The notes under the pieces were generated by a model that was not told where the DNA came from, did not search any database, and saw nothing but the letters and a program-made list of their open reading frames with translations. Positions 31,526 through 40,078 of a DNA stretch of 54,276 bases are shown here, piece after piece (position 1 is the stretch's first letter; every line of letters starts with the position of its first letter). Source of the DNA: Alphaproteobacteria bacterium. GTDB lineage: Bacteria > Pseudomonadota > Alphaproteobacteria > Rs-D84. Location: contig WQXN01000006.1 of NCBI GenBank assembly GCA_009784815.1, positions 1 to 54,276 on the forward strand. Direction: 5' to 3'. Both the position numbers and the translations under genes were made by a program.

Positions 31526-33067
31526 AGTATTACAGCCCTTTGATTTTAATAGAGAATCAAAGGGTTTTTTCAAGGAATAACAAGCACTTAGACCACTTAA
31601 TGTCGTGCTCGTAAATATCAATCTCAATAATTCGTTCTTTTTTAGATTGTCCGAACAAGCCATAAGGTTTCCAGCACCTGCAGCGATTTCAACTATATTT
31701 GTCATTGTTTTGATAGTTTCCGAATCAGGTAGTTCATATTTCTTATAAGACTCTTCAAGGTCTGCTCGTTCTTTCTTTAAGGATTCAAGTTTGGAATCGT
31801 GTCTTTCTTTTGATATTTCATTATCTAAGAACTTATTAAAAAGTGCTTCTTCTCTGCCTTTCAAGGTCGTTAGTTGAGTTGCTATGTTCTTTTGAATGTT
31901 TTTTATATGACCTGTCTCTTTTGATACATAGTCCTTAATACCTGCCTTGATTTCATTTAGTGCTTTTTCAGGAACTTTTATATTCTTAAAAATCTCTTCG
32001 TGAAGTTGGTCTAGTATGACATTTTCATTTACTAGTTCTTGTTTGCAATTATCTTTCCTACGAGTGCATCTTAGAATAACATATCTTTTACCATTTCTCT
32101 CGTGTGCTTCTGGCGATATAGTGCAACCACAAGTTCCACATTTCATAAGACCGCGAAATATAAAAGGAATTTTCTTATATCCTAATTTGAAAGGAACTCT
32201 GGCTTTTCCTTTTAGTATATCCTGACATATATTAAATAGTTGCCTATCTATCAAAGGTTCGTAAATATGTGGGATTAGTTTGCCTTTAACAAGCATTTCC
32301 CCATAGTAGAAAGGATTTTGAAGAACATTCCATATTTGATTTCTGCTTAAAGTGCAGTTTGGATTTTTCTTTTTCTTCATATATGTTTTAAGACCCATAG
32401 CCTTAGCAAGAAGTTCAAGACTCTTTAATGTGTGCTTTCCAGTAGAGTATTCTTCAAAGAGTCTTCTAACCATTGGACCATAAACATCGTCTATTTCAAT
32501 ATGTGCCTTGGTATCACTGGTCTTTGATATATTCTTGTAGCCAACAGGTGCAAGACCAGACCAGATACCTTTTGAATAGAGATAATTTTTACTTCTTTTG
32601 ACATTATCAGATATATTGTTCGTATAGTTTTTTGCTAACATAACGAATATATCCCAAATCATAATATCAGAACTTACAGAATCCTGTTTGATTGTGATGT
32701 TTTCTTTTATGAAGTGAATTTCAATCCTTCCTTCTTTACGAAGTTCGTCTAAGATTGGACTTTCATTACTGCTTCTTTGAAGTCTATCTACACAATGAAC
32801 GACAATAGCAGTTTTCTTTTTCTGCTGTTTTACAAATTCTATCATATCGTAAAATTGCTCTCTTGGACCACGAGTTGAAGATTCTGTAAAAATAAATCTA
32901 TCCTGTTCAAGAATCTCAAAACCTTCCTTTTCACAATAGTTAATAGTGGCTTCTTTTTGCGCGTCCTTAGAAGCACCTTTTTCTTGGTCTTCTGAAGATA
33001 CACGAACAAGAATTACCGCTTGTTTGCACTTTTCGTTATTTTCTATATATTTTTGCTTTCTTGGCAT
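31484..33067 (-). CDS. Large serine recombinase (element integrase)
   Basis: Site-specific serine recombinase of 527 residues. The catalytic domain has AVILVRVSSEDQEKGAS with the nucleophile serine, then VHCVDRLQRSSNES. The Recombinase domain includes APVGYKN and LSRNQIWNVLQNPFYYGEMLVKG. A zinc ribbon follows (MKCGTCGCTISPEAH .. LRCTRRKDNC) and a coiled coil (about 390-460). The last ten codons (after CNTWLG) are antisense tRNA-Asn sequence and the stop lies in the anticodon loop: integration has replaced the native tail, whose 40-codon remainder lies at 40148-40270 (predicted free-form length 557). Confidence 0.92.
   Translation of the reverse strand: MPRKQKYIENNEKCKQAVILVRVSSEDQEKGASKDAQKEATINYCEKEGFEILEQDRFIFTESSTRGPREQFYDMIEFVKQQKKKTAIVVHCVDRLQRSSNESPILDELRKEGRIEIHFIKENITIKQDSVSSDIMIWDIFVMLAKNYTNNISDNVKRSKNYLYSKGIWSGLAPVGYKNISKTSDTKAHIEIDDVYGPMVRRLFEEYSTGKHTLKSLELLAKAMGLKTYMKKKKNPNCTLSRNQIWNVLQNPFYYGEMLVKGKLIPHIYEPLIDRQLFNICQDILKGKARVPFKLGYKKIPFIFRGLMKCGTCGCTISPEAHERNGKRYVILRCTRRKDNCKQELVNENVILDQLHEEIFKNIKVPEKALNEIKAGIKDYVSKETGHIKNIQKNIATQLTTLKGREEALFNKFLDNEISKERHDSKLESLKKERADLEESYKKYELPDSETIKTMTNIVEIAAGAGNLMACSDNLKKNELLRLIFTSTTLSGLSACYSLKKPFDSLLKSKGCNTWLGWLDSNQRHTD
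31517..31534. repeat. attL core, 18-bp direct repeat
   Basis: CCCGAGCCAAGTATTACA, identical to 40271-40288. The first nine bases are the tRNA-Asn 3' end. Confidence 0.9.
31536..31570 (+). terminator. Element-borne terminator behind tRNA-Asn
   Basis: CCCTTTGATT (31536-31545) pairs with AATCAAAGGG (31555-31564), then six Ts. It lies immediately after the att core and inside the recombinase coding region on the other strand. Confidence 0.8.
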
Positions 33068-33167
33068 AGTATGCTCCTTTGGTTCTTATATGGTTATATT
33101 ATACGATGTATCAAACCAAAAACGAATCAGAAAACTCTCTGGAAGCGGCGGAAATCTCAATTATTTT

Positions 33168-33200
33168 CAATAATTAGGTTTCTGGAAACCATATTATTTA
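33168..33200. repeat. AATAAT..ATTATT hairpin, copy 1
   Basis: AATAATTAGGTTT paired with GAAACCATATTATT through a short loop, between the recombinase gene and the 33214 gene. Related copies at about 37000 and 37917. Confidence 0.6.
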
Positions 33201-33213
33201 ACAAAATGGATAG

Positions 33214-33420
33214 TTAAATATCCTTTTTATTTTGGTCTTTCCTGTCTTCGTGAAGTTTTAGCAACTCTTCCTTTCTTTTCTGCTCCGATAGGATTTCAGA
33301 ACCAATAGCAAAGAATTTAATAAGATTCTGTGCCATAGTGTCTAGTTCTTGGTCTGTAAAGGTTTGTCCTTCATACCAAGACGCTATAATTGCTTTTAAG
33401 TTTGTATTATCGTATGTCAT
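33214..33420 (-). CDS. Small element protein, unknown
   Basis: Protein of 68 residues, helical and charged: an N-terminal segment (TYDNTNLKAIIASWYEGQTF) and a Lys/Glu-rich C-terminus (SEQKRKEELLKLHEDRKDQNKKDI). No family recognised. A TATAAT box lies two bases before the ATG, which would make the leader extremely short. It sits directly upstream of the recombinase gene on the same strand and could be its regulator or excision partner, by position only. Confidence 0.5.
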   Translation of the reverse strand: MTYDNTNLKAIIASWYEGQTFTDQELDTMAQNLIKFFAIGSEILSEQKRKEELLKLHEDRKDQNKKDI

Positions 33421-33437
33421 ATATTATAGAAGTGTCT

Positions 33438-33457
33438 GGTTCGTGAATTGCACGACC
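33438..33457. repeat. GGTTCGTG palindrome upstream of the methyltransferase
   Basis: Imperfect palindrome GGTTCGTGAATTGCACGACC. GGTTCGTGAATT also occurs in each downstream cassette (about 40354, 41151, 41778). Possibly a recombinase or regulator binding site. Confidence 0.5.
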
Positions 33458-33515
33458 TGAAACTTCCAAATAGTGAAAAATATCTTAAATGGCTGAAATA
33501 CTGGAAAAAATCTGA

Positions 33516-33544
33516 TTTACTTTTTAATCCTTAAAAGTTATAAT
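33516..33544 (+). promoter_or_regulatory. Promoter of the restriction-modification operon
   Basis: TTTACT (33516-33521), 17-bp spacer, TATAAT (33539-33544); AAAGGA ribosome site before the ATG at 33570. Confidence 0.55.
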
Positions 33545-33569
33545 CTAATGAAAGGAAAGGATATAACGA

Positions 33570-34670
33570 ATGGGTGCTAATTCGGCAGTTAGGAAAAAGG
33601 AATATATGGAATCAGAATTAAATCTGTTTCCAGATGTTTCTGTATTTCCTACAAAGCACCCGGTTCTTGAAATAAGAACAAATCCACACTTTACATTTAT
33701 AGACCTTTTTGCAGGTATAGGTGGGATTAGGCTTGGAATGGAAGCAGCGGGGGGACATTGTGTGTTTTCTTCTGACTTTAATAAACACGCTCAAGAAACC
33801 TATTTTAATAATTTTAATGAAATGCCTGCTGGCGACATAACAAAGATAGATGAGAAGTCTATCCCTAAGTTTGATGTTTTATGTGCCGGGTTTCCCTGTC
33901 AGCCATTTAGTATTTGTGGAAAACAAAAAGGATTTGACGATGTTAGAGGCACCTTATTTTTTGATATTATAAGGATTGTTAAACATCACCAACCCAAAGT
34001 GCTGTTTCTTGAAAATGTTAAGCATATGATACATCACGATAAAGGAAATACACTAAAAGTCATTTTGCAGCACCTTAAAGAATTAGGGTATTATGTGTCC
34101 TATAAATTATTAAATGCAAAAGATTTTGGAGTAGCACAAAATAGAGAGCGTATTATAATTATAGCAAGCAAGGATAAAGAATTTGACTTTTTACCTATAA
34201 AAACACGCGAATCTGTGTATTTAGAATCTGTGCTAGATAAAGACACAGACGAGAAGTTTTTGGATAAAAAGGAATACACTCTTTTAGATAAAAGTCGGGT
34301 AAATAAAAAAGATTCAGGACTTATTTTTGTTGGCTATCGTAATAAAAACATCTGGAAGAAAGGGATTAGGCCCAACACAGAACATTTATCAAGAGTGCAT
34401 AGACAGCCTAATCGTATCTATTCAGCAGAAGGGAAACACCCAACTCTTCCTTCACAAGAGAGTTCGGGCCGTTTCTTTGTTTATATACCTAAAATAGATA
34501 AGGTTAGAAAATTGACAATTCGGGAATGTTATAGACTTATGGGCTTTCCTGAAAATTATAAAATATCATCTATAACTTCAGAAGCATATAAACAGGGTGG
34601 TAATTCTGTATGTGTGCCAATGATAGAAGAGACAGCAAAAGAAATCGTAAAACAACTACTAGATAACTAA
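33570..34670 (+). CDS. DNA (cytosine-5-)-methyltransferase of a type II system
   Basis: C5 methyltransferase of 366 residues. Motif I FIDLFAGIGGIRLGMEAAG (about 47-65), motif IV GFPCQPFS with catalytic Cys near residue 110, motif VI FLENVKHM, motif VIII AQNRERIIIIA, motif IX RECYRLMGFP and motif X QGGNSVCVPM. A 40-residue N-terminal extension precedes motif I. It is followed 12 bases later by an endonuclease gene, so it forms a type II restriction-modification pair. AT-rich, unlike the chromosome. Confidence 0.93.
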   Translation: MGANSAVRKKEYMESELNLFPDVSVFPTKHPVLEIRTNPHFTFIDLFAGIGGIRLGMEAAGGHCVFSSDFNKHAQETYFNNFNEMPAGDITKIDEKSIPKFDVLCAGFPCQPFSICGKQKGFDDVRGTLFFDIIRIVKHHQPKVLFLENVKHMIHHDKGNTLKVILQHLKELGYYVSYKLLNAKDFGVAQNRERIIIIASKDKEFDFLPIKTRESVYLESVLDKDTDEKFLDKKEYTLLDKSRVNKKDSGLIFVGYRNKNIWKKGIRPNTEHLSRVHRQPNRIYSAEGKHPTLPSQESSGRFFVYIPKIDKVRKLTIRECYRLMGFPENYKISSITSEAYKQGGNSVCVPMIEETAKEIVKQLLDN

Positions 34671-34682
34671 AAGGCGGGGATT

Positions 34683-35780
34683 ATGGCAATAGCAACTTTG
34701 AAAAGAATATATGAAATTGCCAGTTCTGGAGCAAAAGTTGCACTTCCACGCTCTATAATTCAGCATTTAGATAAAATTGCAGAAAATGCACTTAATCAAA
34801 AAGGAGTTTATACAGCCGTTATAACTCTTGGTGTGTATAAAATTCTCAATCCTAAGCAAGATATAAGAAATCATAAAGTAGAATTGCCAGGTGGTTTTTC
34901 TGGAAGAAGTTTTGATACAAAATACATTACCCCTACGCTTATGGAGTTAGAATTGCCACATATGGCAGAAAGTGGTTGGCTTACAAGGTCCATAGAACAA
35001 CTTGCGCCTTTTGATAAAAACTTTCCTGGAAGAATCCGTGTAGTAAAAGAATCATTTTTAGAAGTTGTGGATTTTATACAGAGCAATCCTAATCAGGTTG
35101 AATCTGCACTAGTTTATTTGATACAGGAAGTTATAAAGAAAAATGAAGAAAATAGAGTTGAGATTGTGCCTATTGCCAATCCAGATAAAACAAATATATC
35201 TTTAATAATCTCAATGCTGAAAGAGCATTTTGAAACTAATTATAAGACACATAATGCTGCAAAATTGCCTGTTATAGCATTTCATTCTATTTATGAAATG
35301 TTGATAAATGAATTGAACAGGTTTAACAAATGCAAATTAGAACCATTGGGTAGTCATACAACTTGTGATAGGACATCAGGCCAATCTGGCGATATTCAAA
35401 TCTTTAATTCCAAGAATAAACCTTTTGAAGCAGTTGAAATAAAACTTGGAATCCCTGTTGATAACCAACTTTTACTTCGTGCCAAAGAAAAGATTTATAA
35501 AACTGATAGTTTAACTCGTTATTATATCTTGTCATCGGTAGGAGTAAAAGAATCTGAAAGAACACAAATAGAAAAACAGATTATAGAAATTCAAGAAAAG
35601 CACGGGTGTCAAGTTATCGTAAATGGACTTTATGATACTTTGAAATACTACTTACGCCTTGTGTCTGATTTAGATGTATTTTTGAATAATTATGCAAGGA
35701 ATGTATCCAAGGATAAGGAATTACAGCCACAACATAAACATAAATGGAATGAGATTTTAGAGAAAACAGGTCTAGCTTAA
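34683..35780 (+). CDS. Type II restriction endonuclease (SacI-family-like)
   Basis: Protein of 365 residues paired with the C5 methyltransferase. A PD-(D/E)XK-like nuclease core is visible: D237 in QSGDIQIF, then E252-x-K254 in AVEIKLG. The N-terminal LPGGFSGRSFDTKYITPTL and overall layout resemble the SacI-type restriction endonuclease family, an assignment from memory of the family pattern and not a search. If right, the recognition sequence may be GAGCTC. Same operon as the methyltransferase. Confidence 0.75.
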   Translation: MAIATLKRIYEIASSGAKVALPRSIIQHLDKIAENALNQKGVYTAVITLGVYKILNPKQDIRNHKVELPGGFSGRSFDTKYITPTLMELELPHMAESGWLTRSIEQLAPFDKNFPGRIRVVKESFLEVVDFIQSNPNQVESALVYLIQEVIKKNEENRVEIVPIANPDKTNISLIISMLKEHFETNYKTHNAAKLPVIAFHSIYEMLINELNRFNKCKLEPLGSHTTCDRTSGQSGDIQIFNSKNKPFEAVEIKLGIPVDNQLLLRAKEKIYKTDSLTRYYILSSVGVKESERTQIEKQIIEIQEKHGCQVIVNGLYDTLKYYLRLVSDLDVFLNNYARNVSKDKELQPQHKHKWNEILEKTGLA

Positions 35781-36167
35781 ACTTCATTTTTGCCCCGTAG
35801 TTTTCTATTTTTAATTTTTAAGATTGCGTGATATATTATTACTCCCTGCTTGTTGGAGCAGTTTTTTTTAGTCTCTGTCTCTGCTCCTACACTTCTCAAA
35901 TTCGCGTTTTGGACTCAATTTAGGTCTCACCCTAGCAAGTATATACCAACAGGTCGTTTCGTGGTTCTGGGAGTGCTTATGGCTCGTTCAAGGCTATGTT
36001 GTGGGGATAGAAAACGTTCACTACTCATTTCTAGGTCTTTCTGGACTCAAATTTAGCAAGAATGGTTGATTTCTGGGAGAAGATGAACCATAGGAGCGTT
36101 TTTTAGTTCGTTTTTGTTGGGATACACGATATAAATAAGATAGTGAATAACAAAAAGGACAAACAAA
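35781..36167. other. Gene-free segment of the element
   Basis: After a terminator, 387 bases with no convincing gene. Two related blocks (GGACTCAATTTAGGTCTC near 35922 and GGACTCAAATTTAGCAAG near 36045) and two G/T-rich stretches. A 68-codon open frame here has no ribosome site. It might hold an origin or regulatory site; nothing more can be said. Confidence 0.4.
35846..35869 (+). terminator. Terminator of the restriction-modification operon
   Basis: CTGCT (35846-35850) pairs with AGCAG (35857-35861), then eight Ts. Confidence 0.75.
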
Positions 36168-36446
36168 ATGAAAAAACAATTTGAACTATGGCTTGAATCC
36201 AAAGGCTACTCATACTTCACACCTGAAGGAAGACCTTCTACTATTTATGACTATGTTAATCGTGGTCTTAAAAGAGTTTGCAGAGAAGAACATCTTTCAC
36301 TTTTAGAAGTTGCAAAGAGAGTAGATAGACTTTTACCTGCTTATCAGTATGGAAAAAAATCTGAAATAGGAAAATCTATTAGTCGTTCTTGCAGGTCTTC
36401 ACTTGCTGCATTCTCTAAATTTGTAAAAGAACAAGGAATAGCATAA
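36168..36446 (+). CDS. Small basic element protein, unknown
   Basis: Protein of 92 residues, helical and basic (KKQFELWLESKGYSYFTPEGRPSTIYDYVNRGLKRVCREEHLSLLEVAKRVDRLLPAYQYG). An AAAAAGGACAAAC ribosome site precedes the ATG. The first half is reminiscent of N-terminal helical regions of integrases and DNA-binding proteins found in gut mobile elements, but no firm family is assigned. The stop overlaps the start of a 45-codon gene (TAATG). Confidence 0.55.
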   Translation: MKKQFELWLESKGYSYFTPEGRPSTIYDYVNRGLKRVCREEHLSLLEVAKRVDRLLPAYQYGKKSEIGKSISRSCRSSLAAFSKFVKEQGIA

Positions 36447-36583
36447 TGTGGTATGTAGAATTAAATGGTCGTGTGCTTCCTAATCCATTCCAAAGGTTTA
36501 GTGATTGTCTTGCAGAATGTAATCGTCTGTCTTGGGAAATGGTCGCAGTAATAACAAGACCAGTCCACGAATCAGATTTATAA
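36446..36583 (+). CDS. 45-residue element protein, unknown
   Basis: Begins MWYVELNGRVLPNPFQRFSD and ends in ITRPVHESDL. Its ATG overlaps the stop of the preceding gene (TAATG), so translation is likely coupled. A bidirectional terminator follows its stop at once, which supports a real gene end. No domain recognised. Confidence 0.45.
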   Translation: MWYVELNGRVLPNPFQRFSDCLAECNRLSWEMVAVITRPVHESDL

Positions 36584-36586
36584 AAG

Positions 36587-36612
36587 AAGCCACTTTTAGA
36601 GTGGCTTTCTTT
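36587..36612. terminator. Bidirectional terminator
   Basis: AAGCCAC (36587-36593) pairs with GTGGCTT (36601-36607), flanked by A-rich and T-rich runs, between convergent genes. Confidence 0.7.
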
Positions 36613-36613
36613 A

Positions 36614-36859
36614 TTAGATTGTTTTTCTTCTGTAATAATTAACTGAATCAAATGGCGATATAAAATCTATTATCTCACCAGTATCTTCATCTATAATAAC
36701 ACCAGTTGCATAATTTCTTTTTCTTTTTACTTGTTTAATAATTACATCTCGTTCTCTTGCTGAATCTTTTGTAGTATCAAAGTATTTCTGATATACAATC
36801 GCTTCGTCAGGCAAATCATTACATTTTTGTAGTTTTTTATATAATTCTTGTCTAGTCAT
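36614..36859 (-). CDS. Small element protein, unknown
   Basis: Protein of 81 residues: a helical N-terminus (TRQELYKKLQKCNDLPDEAIVYQKYF), a basic centre (VIIKQVKRKRNYATG) and a strand-rich end (VIIDEDTGEIIDFISPFDSVNYYRR). No family recognised. It lies downstream of the HUH gene on the same strand and is separated from it by a hairpin repeat. Confidence 0.5.
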   Translation of the reverse strand: MTRQELYKKLQKCNDLPDEAIVYQKYFDTTKDSARERDVIIKQVKRKRNYATGVIIDEDTGEIIDFISPFDSVNYYRRKTI

Positions 36860-36997
36860 AATTATTCTCTATTGGTTTAAGGTTATATTCAGAACTTCTT
36901 GCTCTGAACTTCAAAATCATAATGACGCGGTATTGTATCAATGTAAAACAGATAACTTCCAAATAGTAAAAATAGCCAAAGTAGCAGAAATCTAATA

Positions 36998-37032
36998 AAA
37001 ATAATTAGGTTTTATGAAACCATATTATTTAC
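36998..37032. repeat. AATAAT..ATTATT hairpin, copy 2
   Basis: AATAATTAGGTTTT...GAAACCATATTATT, between two minus-strand genes. The preceding ACTTCCAAATAGT block also occurs at about 33462. Confidence 0.6.
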
Positions 37033-37049
37033 TATATAGATTAGATAGT

Positions 37050-37709
37050 TTATGGTCTCAAACTGGCTTTTCTGATAATCCTGTCATTATTCTTTCTAAC
37101 TTCTGCACTAAGTTTAATCTTAGTCTTAACAGGAAATACATCATCAGGATAGATTAGATTGTCTATATTTACAAAAGAGCGACCATTATCAAAACAAATC
37201 TTAAATTCTTTTGATATATATTCTGAAACACCATTTACATCATATATAGGCGAAATAACCATATTATGATGATGTCTTTTAGTCTTTCTTATTTTTCGGT
37301 CGTTTTGTTCTTTAATAAAGATTTCTATTTTGATTATAGGTTCAAGGTCTATCAAAGTCTTAATAATATCTTCTTTCTTAAATCTATCTGTTTTGAGACC
37401 AAGTGCTAAATGAGCGTGTCTTTGGTTATTCTTAACTTCTTCTACCAACAAGAAGGTAAAGTGTTTTTTATAAGATTCTATCCAATGAGAACCAAGCAAT
37501 TCAGGGAATACTTTATTAAATATAATATGTGTTCTGTTTATCAAGTCTGCTCTTGATAACTTTCTACCAAGATACCAACGAAAAGAAAAGAATAGTCCAT
37601 TATCTGTAATTATGTCTGATAGCCATTTATGAACTATCTTAATGTCTTTAATGTATCTTGTATCGTAGTTGTTATATTCTTGTTGTTGTATTGTCTTAAA
37701 ATCTATCAT
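37050..37709 (-). CDS. HUH-endonuclease Rep-like protein
   Basis: Protein of 219 residues with the rolling-circle/relaxase signature. The metal-binding HUH motif is RHAHLAL at about residues 97-103, preceded by a strand (FTFLLVEEV), and the nucleophile motif is EYISKEF near residue 163 (Y-x-x-K). A basic histidine cluster (KTKRHHHN) lies between. This suggests replication initiation or mobilisation of the excised element. It is smaller than typical plasmid Rep proteins. Function is inferred from motifs only. Confidence 0.65.
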   Translation of the reverse strand: MIDFKTIQQQEYNNYDTRYIKDIKIVHKWLSDIITDNGLFFSFRWYLGRKLSRADLINRTHIIFNKVFPELLGSHWIESYKKHFTFLLVEEVKNNQRHAHLALGLKTDRFKKEDIIKTLIDLEPIIKIEIFIKEQNDRKIRKTKRHHHNMVISPIYDVNGVSEYISKEFKICFDNGRSFVNIDNLIYPDDVFPVKTKIKLSAEVRKNNDRIIRKASLRP

Positions 37710-37735
37710 TGTATATCCTTATGGGTAATAAAGTT

Positions 37736-37830
37736 CTTACTATGATTTTTTTGAAATAATCATAGTTTTGGTAGTTTTTACATATAGAACCCAGTATCTA
37801 CACACTTTCTATATTGTGTATAGAACGCGA
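37736..37830. other. Candidate origin/nick region of the HUH protein
   Basis: Within the 288-bp gap between the divergent HUH and methyltransferase genes: inverted repeat CTATGATT/AATCATAG (near 37739-37770), direct repeats TATAGAAC (37787 and 37816 region) and the dyad CTACACA/TGTGTATAG between them. Stem-loops next to a rep gene are where HUH nick sites usually lie. Confidence 0.35.
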
Positions 37831-37912
37831 ATTTTATGAAAACTTGTGCTAAAAATTTCTGATTTGGAAGTTTAATGTGAGAAATCTGTTGTTTTGAAAC
37901 TTCTATATCAAT

Positions 37913-37950
37913 AATGTGGATTTGCAAAACCATATTATTTTGTGCTTTAT
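37913..37950. repeat. AATAAT..ATTATT hairpin, copy 3
   Basis: AATAATGTGGATTTGC paired with GCAAAACCATATTATT, upstream of the 37998 gene. The bases differ from copies 1-2 but the pairing is kept. Confidence 0.6.
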
Positions 37951-37997
37951 ATTACTGAAATGTTGATGTAAAATGCAATAAAACAAGGAGAACACTA

Positions 37998-40013
37998 ATG
38001 TCTAAGACTACATCTTCTGCACTTTCTACAATGATTGCTCGTGGAAATAAAGCAAGAAAAGCCAAAATTGATATTATTGAAGATAAAAAAGTTGCTTCTA
38101 CTATTAAAGAATATGAAAAATCTATAAAGTCAGGTGAAAAGACGCCGGAAGATTTAAGAGACCTTGCAGAACAAGTATCACCTGAAAAGCGTGATGAAGT
38201 GATAAAAGCGGCAATTCAAGCAGGTGAAGATTTATTAAAATTTGAAGTTAAGATGTCTAAGGAATTTAATGAAAGAAAACTCACCTCAGGCAGGCCTTCA
38301 TCTAAAAAAGAGAAGACACCAGAGCAACAAGAAAAACTAACCATTCAAGAAATGGCTAATTTGTATAAACTTGGTAATAGAAAAAAGAAAAGCAAACAGA
38401 CAGGTTATAAAATAGCACAACAGATATTAAGACTTGCTGATAATGAAGACCTTGTTGAGGAAGAGATTAGAGAAGCGTGGGAGAACCACGACCAACCGCC
38501 TACAAGGGCTAGTGTTATGGTTAGAATAACAAAACGAAACAACCAAAGAACTACAACTACACATACTCCACAAGGTGAATATACTGATGATGTAGATATA
38601 GAAACAATGGAAAAACTAACTCCAATTCGTGCAACTTCCTTATTTGCTAATGTTGGAATATCTGAATTCTATCTTGAATATGCAAGAGTAAAAGTTGTTT
38701 TGGCTAATGAACTGCTACCTGAAAGAGCAGATTGGCATAAACATACTTATCCTGATTGTGAAATGATAGAAACGGCTGCTAAGAATCCAAAAACAGGAAA
38801 ACTTGAAAGGACTGGCGATATATACCTAAAAGAGATACAAGACGAAATTGTAAGAAAGCATATAGATAAAAAGTGTTGTATGATAATAGCAACTCCACCT
38901 TGTCAAAGTTTTAGTAAAGCAGGAAAGAGAGACCTTAACAATCCAAACGACCCAAGAACTCCATTATTTATACCTATGCTTGATATAATTAAACGACTTG
39001 GTGATAATAATAAGTATGTTCTTATTGAGAATGTTCCTGAATATGCAAAAGCAGCACCCGATTTTCTTGGACTTGGAAAAGATAAAAATGGTAAAAAAAG
39101 AAGTATAGTTGAATATATCATACATAAACTTGAAAAAGACCTTGGATATAAAGTAAGCGACAAATTTATAAATGCTGCTGACTATGGCACTCCACAATCA
39201 AGAGAAAGATGTATAATACTTGCTTGTAAAAAAGAATTAGGCGAGTGGAAGTTTCCTGAAAAATCTAAATATAGTATTCCTTTATGGAAAGCAATAGGAC
39301 ATCTTCCTGCTAATCCAATTAAAAATGAACTTGTTAAATTAGAAGAACCTATATTCTTTCCTGCAACAAATAGCAAACTATGCGGTTTAAGCGATGAGCA
39401 AGCGGAAGATTTAATCGGAATGGATAGTTCAAATTTAACTGATGACCAGATAAAATTTTTGATACATACACCAACAGGGAAATCGGCTCACGATAATCCA
39501 GATGAGTATCTACCTGTTAATAAAGATGGAAGTCCAAGCGAAGCAAAGCATAAAGCCAGTTTTTCAAGAGAAGATTGGAATAAACCAGCAAGCACGATAA
39601 CAAGTGATAGTGGATATATTGGAGGCCATAATACAATTCACCCAGGTCGTCTTATGACAGACGGGACATATTCAGACCCAAGAGTTTATACTTTGGCTGA
39701 AATCTTAATTTTAACTGGTTTCAATAGTAATTTTTGGTATCAGGGAATGAAAGTAGATAATGAGTTTCCAAAATATAGAATACCAGGTTGGGCTTTGGTA
39801 AGTAAGACTGGTCTGTATAGCGAAGCATTAGCAAGGGTAGTTTTAGGTGAATCATTTTTACCTAAATTGGCTATGAGACTTTGTGAGACTATTCCAAACA
39901 GACCTAATATATCACCAGACAAACCAAAAATCTTTCCTAAGTTTCCAAGAATAACAGGTGAATTTTCAACAGGTCCATTATTTACACTTCCACCAATTAC
40001 TGGTAAAGAATAG
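37998..40013 (+). CDS. Orphan DNA (cytosine-5-)-methyltransferase with long N-terminal extension
   Basis: Protein of 671 residues. Residues 1-205 are a helical, charged extension (coiled-coil-like to about 120, then a possible DNA-binding helical region). The C5 core follows: a diverged motif I SLFANVGISEFYLE near 214, motif IV ATPPCQSFSKAG with Cys302, motif VI LIENVPEY, motif VIII YGTPQSRERCIILA, and a diverged motif X. A GGTGGxG-less motif I and no partner endonuclease set it apart from the 33570 enzyme. An AAGGAGAAC ribosome site precedes the ATG. It may protect the element against host restriction. Confidence 0.85.
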   Translation: MSKTTSSALSTMIARGNKARKAKIDIIEDKKVASTIKEYEKSIKSGEKTPEDLRDLAEQVSPEKRDEVIKAAIQAGEDLLKFEVKMSKEFNERKLTSGRPSSKKEKTPEQQEKLTIQEMANLYKLGNRKKKSKQTGYKIAQQILRLADNEDLVEEEIREAWENHDQPPTRASVMVRITKRNNQRTTTTHTPQGEYTDDVDIETMEKLTPIRATSLFANVGISEFYLEYARVKVVLANELLPERADWHKHTYPDCEMIETAAKNPKTGKLERTGDIYLKEIQDEIVRKHIDKKCCMIIATPPCQSFSKAGKRDLNNPNDPRTPLFIPMLDIIKRLGDNNKYVLIENVPEYAKAAPDFLGLGKDKNGKKRSIVEYIIHKLEKDLGYKVSDKFINAADYGTPQSRERCIILACKKELGEWKFPEKSKYSIPLWKAIGHLPANPIKNELVKLEEPIFFPATNSKLCGLSDEQAEDLIGMDSSNLTDDQIKFLIHTPTGKSAHDNPDEYLPVNKDGSPSEAKHKASFSREDWNKPASTITSDSGYIGGHNTIHPGRLMTDGTYSDPRVYTLAEILILTGFNSNFWYQGMKVDNEFPKYRIPGWALVSKTGLYSEALARVVLGESFLPKLAMRLCETIPNRPNISPDKPKIFPKFPRITGEFSTGPLFTLPPITGKE

Positions 40014-40078
40014 TCCTACTGGATTTGACCTGTCTCTTAGGAAGCCCCTATATAAGAAAGCGAAAATAGGCTAAAAAG

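Noticed and set aside
33745-33765. Six-G run in the methyltransferase gene as another contingency tract
   Set aside because: Shorter than the nine-base tracts and within the range expected by chance.
35850-36056. 68-codon open frame downstream of the endonuclease gene
   Set aside because: It starts inside the terminator stem, has no ribosome site and no recognisable protein pattern.
33168-37950. Possible CRISPR array from the repeated hairpins in the element
   Set aside because: Only three copies, kilobases apart, with no regular spacers and no cas genes.
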